The notes beneath the pieces are model-generated. The model saw nothing but the letters and a program-made list of their open reading frames with translations, was not told the origin of the DNA and did no database searches. Both the position numbers and the translations under genes were made by a program. 5,571 bases of DNA from assembly GCA_900319255.1 (NCBI GenBank), contig ONNU01000130.1, positions 1 to 5,571 on the forward strand, in the 5' to 3' direction. This DNA is from an uncultured Eubacteriales bacterium (GTDB taxonomy: Bacteria; Bacillota; Clostridia; Oscillospirales; Acutalibacteraceae). Numbering within the stretch: position 1 is the first letter of the stretch; every line of letters begins with the position of its first letter. Shown piece by piece: positions 5,394 through 5,571 of the stretch.

Positions 5394-5423
5394 ACAGGAA
5401 CGCGTGCCTGTGAATCTTTCACA
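5394..5423. repeat. Two overlapping inverted repeats after the phosphoesterase gene
   Basis: ACAGGAACG (5394-5402) pairs with CGTGCCTGT (5403-5411) with one mismatch. TGTGAA (5409-5414) pairs with TTCACA (5418-5423) around TCT. The two stems share TGT, so they would be alternatives. No + strand U run follows. On the minus strand the first hairpin is followed by a T-rich stretch, which could make it a minus-strand terminator, but no minus-strand gene is seen here. Confidence 0.4.
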
Positions 5424-5466
5424 AAAACGCATCCGAATATTTGTATATTTTAGTTGAAACTTTTTC

Positions 5467-5495
5467 TTGCAAAACAGCTGACAATGTGTTATACT
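5467..5495 (+). promoter_or_regulatory. Promoter of the tRNA gene
   Basis: TTGCAA (5467-5472) and TATACT (5490-5495) are separated by 17 bases, with TGT before the -10 as an extended element. The predicted start near 5502 leaves a leader of only about 7 bases before the tRNA, as is usual for a tRNA unit. An AT-rich stretch upstream (5438-5466) could help polymerase binding. Confidence 0.8.
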
Positions 5496-5508
5496 ATTAA
5501 AGTAATTT

Positions 5509-5571
5509 CCGGGTGTAGCGCAGATTGGTAGCGCGCTTGAATGGGGTTCAAGAGGCCGCAGGTTCGACTCC
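5509..5571 (+). tRNA. tRNA-Pro with anticodon GGG, 3' end beyond the window
   Basis: The cloverleaf can be read arm by arm. The acceptor 5' strand is CCGGGTG, followed by TA. The D stem is GCGC/GCGC around AGATTGGTA. The anticodon stem is CTTGA/TCAAG around ATGGGGT, so the anticodon is GGG, which reads proline codons CCC and CCU. The variable loop is AGGCC, followed by T stem GCAGG and loop TTCGACT. The window ends two bases into the closing T stem, so the acceptor 3' strand and any encoded CCA are not visible. Confidence 0.95.

Overview
The window looks like chromosomal DNA of a low-to-mid-GC Gram-positive anaerobe, most likely a Clostridia member of the Ruminococcus/Oscillospiraceae type. 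This is inferred from strong GGAGG-type ribosome sites, frequent TTG starts, extended -10 promoters (TGn before the -10), preference for AGA/AGG and CGT arginine codons, and the style of the proteins: an HtrA protease with a proline-rich cytosolic tail and a kinase ending in a GLGLGLY-type ATP lid. No mobile element, CRISPR array or obvious sign of transfer was seen. All four genes and the tRNA are on the + strand.

Layout. Positions 1-197 are a regulatory region: an imperfect direct repeat, a very GC-rich inverted-repeat block, a promoter with perfect -35 and extended -10 hexamers, and a structured 5' leader. Positions 198-2610 hold an OmpR-family response regulator and a membrane histidine kinase whose genes overlap by 17 bases. 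After a 60-base gap without a recognisable terminator comes a membrane-anchored HtrA/DegP-like serine protease with one PDZ domain (2671-4269). The 259-base gap at 4270-4528 is not empty. It contains three A7 tracts at exact 10-base spacing, a good promoter, about 65 bases of AU-rich and pyrimidine-rich sequence, and an intrinsic terminator. Together these look like a small RNA of about 95 nt, or an attenuated leader. A membrane-anchored calcineurin-like metallophosphoesterase follows (4529-5389), then two overlapping inverted repeats, a promoter, and a tRNA-Pro(GGG) cut by the window edge.

How the parts may work together. Regulator, kinase and HtrA protease form a plausible envelope or secretion-stress module: the kinase senses something outside the membrane, the regulator responds, and HtrA degrades or refolds misfolded exported protein. 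This resembles CssRS/HtrA of Bacillus by gene content, but it is inferred from adjacency, not shown. The metallophosphoesterase lies beyond a terminator and is probably a separate unit. The least explained item, and the best candidate for something undescribed, is the short promoter-to-terminator unit at 4286-4447.
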